Positions 5,775-7,501 of a DNA stretch of 7,501 bases are shown piece after piece. The position numbers and the translations under genes are program-made. The notes beneath the pieces are model-generated. The model worked only from the letters and a program-made list of their open reading frames with translations. It was not told the DNA's origin and ran no database searches. Source of the DNA: Pseudomonadota bacterium (lineage in GTDB: Bacteria > Pseudomonadota > Alphaproteobacteria > Acetobacterales > Acetobacteraceae); NCBI GenBank assembly GCA_023424475.1, contig JAFADX010000134.1:1-7501 (forward strand), in the 5' to 3' direction. Within the stretch, counting starts at the first letter, position 1. Every line of letters begins with the position of its first letter.

Positions 5775-5807
5775 GGCGCCGCCGTGCGGCCTCGCCGTGC
5801 CGGCGCC
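5775..5807 (-). terminator. Candidate terminator hairpin of the MFS transporter gene
   Basis: GGCGCCG at 5775-5781 pairs with CGGCGCC at 5801-5807, and inside them CGGC and GCCG pair around a three-base loop. The structure begins nine bases after the transporter stop on the - strand. Two inner pairs are G-U in the + strand RNA and mismatches in the - strand RNA, so the inner stem is weaker for the transporter transcript. No T-run is seen. Confidence 0.45.
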
Positions 5808-5816
5808 GCCCGGCCG

Positions 5817-7034
5817 TCAGGCATGGCCCTCGCGCCGCTGGCGCAGCAGCAGGAAGGCCACCAGCCCGAGCTGCACGAGGTTGAACCCGATCCCCGCCCA
5901 CCAGGCCGCGGCGTAGAACCCGACCCGGTCGTAGATCGCCCCGGCCAGCCAGGCCCCCGCCGCCATGCCCGAGGCACTGACGAAAAGCAGCGCCGGTATC
6001 CGCCAGGCCGCCTCGGCGGCCGGGAAATACTGGCGGATGGTCAGCACATAGGCCGGGATGATCCCGCCGAAGCCGAGCCCATAGGCGGCGGCGACAAGGA
6101 ACAGCCCTGCCTCGTCCTGGGTCGCGACGAAGCCGAGCATCCCCGCCACCTGCGCCGCGGACCCCGTGAACACGGTCCACAGCCCGCCGATCCGGTCCGA
6201 CAGCCAGCCCCAGAACTGCCGGGAGAGGAAGGCCGCGAGCAGCAGCACCGAGAGCATCGCCGCCCCCTGCGGGGCGGCGATGCCGAGATCCCCGCAGAAG
6301 GCCACCAGATGCGCCGCGGGCATCGCCATCGGGATGCAGCAGAGGAAGGAACAGGCGGCGAGCAGCGCCTGCGCGGCATTGGGCCGCATGCCGAGCACGC
6401 GGCGCTCGCGGCCTGCCATCCGCAGCGTCGGCCCGCCCATCGGCGCCGGGGCCGGCGCCACGACCGTCGCGGCGAGCACCACGATGACCGCCGCCGCCAC
6501 GGCGCCATAGGCCCGCATGGTCGCCTGCCAGCCGAAGGCGGCGATGGCGCGCTCGAAGAGCGGCGGCCACAGGAACCCCGCGACATACTGCCCCGAGGAG
6601 ACCAGCGCGAGCGCGGTGCCGCGCCGCCGGTCGAACCACAGCGAGACATAGGCGACCATCGGCGCGAAGAGCGCCCCGTTGCCGAACAGTCCGACGCCGA
6701 GGCCGATCCCCGCCAGCAGCGACCAGCCCTGCCCGAGCGACGCGAGCCACAGCCCGGCGACGACCGAGGCGCCGCCCATCATCGCCACCCGGCGCTGTCC
6801 GAACCGCGCGGCGAGCATGCCGCAGATCATCCCGCCCACGCCCGAGCCGAGATAGGCGAGCGAGGTCGCGCTCGACGGCAGGGACCGCCCGCTGCCGAGC
6901 GTCTCGGCGATCGGCACCAGGCCGATCACCACCGTCAGCGGCCCGCCCTGCGCGAGCGCGAGCATGACCACGGCGGCGGCGGCGATGATCCAGGACTGGC
7001 GCGTCTCGATGCTGCTGGCGATCGCGCCCGGCAT
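5817..7034 (-). CDS. Major facilitator superfamily (MFS) transporter
   Basis: A 405-residue polytopic protein with two six-helix halves and a central loop, the usual size for a bacterial 12-helix MFS carrier in the inner membrane. Helix 1 is WIIAAAAVVMLALAQGGPLT (15-34). A motif-A-like GMLAARFGQRRVAM (72-85) follows helix 2, and its second-half counterpart FWGWLSDRIGGLWTV (274-288) follows helix 8. WFDRRRGTALALVSSGQYVA (133-152) and PPLF (157-160) resemble the monocarboxylate/OFA-like part of MFS_1. The loop around 195-220 is rich in Pro, Gly and Arg. The substrate cannot be told. ATG 7034 is chosen because GGAAGGA lies about five bases upstream and the upstream frame has no membrane character. 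It converges on the peroxiredoxin gene and diverges from the exported-protein gene at 7341. No truncation or frameshift is seen. Confidence 0.92.
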   Translation of the reverse strand: MPGAIASSIETRQSWIIAAAAVVMLALAQGGPLTVVIGLVPIAETLGSGRSLPSSATSLAYLGSGVGGMICGMLAARFGQRRVAMMGGASVVAGLWLASLGQGWSLLAGIGLGVGLFGNGALFAPMVAYVSLWFDRRRGTALALVSSGQYVAGFLWPPLFERAIAAFGWQATMRAYGAVAAAVIVVLAATVVAPAPAPMGGPTLRMAGRERRVLGMRPNAAQALLAACSFLCCIPMAMPAAHLVAFCGDLGIAAPQGAAMLSVLLLAAFLSRQFWGWLSDRIGGLWTVFTGSAAQVAGMLGFVATQDEAGLFLVAAAYGLGFGGIIPAYVLTIRQYFPAAEAAWRIPALLFVSASGMAAGAWLAGAIYDRVGFYAAAWWAGIGFNLVQLGLVAFLLLRQRREGHA

Positions 7035-7340
7035 GCGTTTCCTTCCCCTGGCGCGGAAGTCTCGGGGAAGCGGCGGCCGGCGTCCAGGGAGGCAGGCACC
7101 GGCTGCGGACGCCACTCCCGGTCCCGCGCGCATCGTTGCGTCGCGACGGCGAGGTCCCGGCGTCGCCCTGTGTCCCGGCGCACAGCCGCATCGCGCCCGC
7201 GGCGCATCTGAACTGCTATCATCGCGCTGCCTGCGCGGCCCCTGCCGGCTGTCCGCATGGCGGGCTTCCGGTGGGGCTCCGCCAGGAAGACGCCCGCCAC
7301 CGGCCCGCCGCGCCGCCGCCGAACCGGGAGAAGGACGGCC
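7035..7340. other. Divergent intergenic region of 306 bp
   Basis: No gene is visible on either strand. The transporter ribosome-binding site lies at the left end. A 10-bp palindrome CGTCGCGACG sits at 7139-7148, an extended -10 at 7214-7222, and two competing inverted repeats in the presumed leader of the right-hand gene: GGCGGGC 7259-7265 with GCCCGCC 7292-7298, and CCGGTGG 7268-7274 with CCACCGG 7297-7303. AAGGA at 7331-7335 is the ribosome-binding site for ATG 7341. I find no clear promoter for the transporter. Confidence 0.6.
7214..7222 (+). promoter_or_regulatory. Candidate extended -10 promoter of the exported-protein gene
   Basis: TGCTATCAT fits the extended -10 form TGnTATAAT with one mismatch, and it stands out as the most AT-rich spot in the region. 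No recognisable -35 lies 17 bp upstream, which extended -10 promoters can tolerate. Initiation near 7229 would give a leader of about 110 nt. Confidence 0.35.
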
Positions 7341-7501
7341 ATGCCAGCTTCGCGCCCCGCCACGATCCTCGCCGCCCTCGCCGCCCTGGCGCTGCCGCCC
7401 GGGCCGGCGCATGCGCAATCCGGCAAGCCGCCGACGGTGGAGGCCCCGGGCGCGGATGCCGTGGGCGCCGAGGCGCTCGCGCTCTTCGACCGGGTCTGCG
7501 T
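7341..7501 (+). CDS. Predicted exported protein, N-terminal part (3' end outside window)
   Basis: The first 53 complete codons of a gene that runs off the right edge. The N-terminus is a clear Sec signal peptide: a short basic start (MPASRP), a hydrophobic Ala/Leu core (residues 8-18) and a likely signal peptidase I site after AHA (residues 24-26), giving a mature start QSGKPP. The mature part begins with a low-complexity Pro/Gly/Ala linker and then AEALALFDRVC, which looks like the start of a helix with a Cys. I do not recognise the family; small periplasmic hypothetical proteins with an LFxxxC helix are common in this group. ATG 7341 has AAGGA five bases upstream. An in-frame ATG at 7257 would add 28 Arg/Pro-rich residues ahead of the signal peptide and is less likely. 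The product is periplasmic or outer-membrane associated by inference. Confidence 0.75.
   Translation, partial: MPASRPATILAALAALALPPGPAHAQSGKPPTVEAPGADAVGAEALALFDRVC

Noticed and set aside
4988..5977. Long upstream extension of the yqgE frame, antisense to the peroxiredoxin.
   Set aside because: Conserved YqgE sequence starts just after ATG 4987; the extension resembles no protein and opposes a real gene.
5056..7191. A 711-codon open frame on the - strand across the peroxiredoxin and most of the MFS region.
   Set aside because: It is a shadow of GC-rich codon bias: no domain is recognisable, the composition is Arg/Gly/Ala-rich, and it conflicts with the well-supported peroxiredoxin and MFS genes.
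7257..7340. In-frame ATG 7257 giving a 28-residue extension before the signal peptide.
   Set aside because: The extension is Arg/Pro-rich without a twin-arginine motif, and the AAGGA site is correctly spaced for ATG 7341.

Overview
The window is a stretch of very GC-rich (about 70% or more by eye) bacterial chromosome with almost exclusively G/C-ending codons. The gene content is typical of Alphaproteobacteria: an SleB-type hydrolase, DUF952, quinone-linked PyrD, a class IIA HAD protein with a D-x-W motif I, YqgE/AlgH and a PrxII-type peroxiredoxin. Base composition and gene set fit Acetobacteraceae (Roseomonas-like), but this assignment is an inference without any search. I see no insertion sequence, phage, CRISPR array, tRNA or rRNA.

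Layout, left to right. (1) The 3' end of a cell-wall hydrolase gene (1-282) is followed closely by a DUF952 gene (309-665), both on +. (2) An EamA/DMT-family permease on - (638-1510) meets DUF952 tail to tail with a 28-bp overlap and diverges from pyrD. (3) A compact + strand cluster holds pyrD (1615-2673), a HAD class IIA phosphatase-like gene (2673-3533, 1-nt overlap) and a MmcQ/YjbR-like gene (3530-3892, 4-nt overlap). This is a likely translationally coupled operon. (4) A 150-bp convergent intergenic region (3893-4043) holds hairpins, a 14-bp palindrome and short direct repeats. (5) A - strand pair, YqgE/AlgH (4397-4987) then a small cupin (4044-4385), is separated by only 11 bp. (6) Divergent from yqgE, across 99 bp with a candidate promoter and a dyad, lies a glutaredoxin-type peroxiredoxin (5087-5569) with a hairpin just after its stop. 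(7) A - strand MFS transporter (5817-7034) is followed on its own strand by another hairpin. (8) A 306-bp divergent region (7035-7340) leads to the 5' end of a + strand gene for an exported protein (7341 to the window edge).

How the genes work together: pyrD makes orotate in pyrimidine synthesis and passes electrons to the membrane quinone pool. The coupled HAD protein belongs to the same broad class as the UMP phosphatase NagD/UmpH, so a pyrimidine-related role is a testable idea. The divergent peroxiredoxin and yqgE genes share a control region. The two transporters (DMT and MFS) have no substrate evident from sequence. Overall this reads as ordinary chromosomal housekeeping DNA. I did not find a convincing new defence, mobile or biosynthetic system. 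The items most worth a check are the pyrD-HAD coupling with its altered HAD motif and the repeat-rich convergent spacer.
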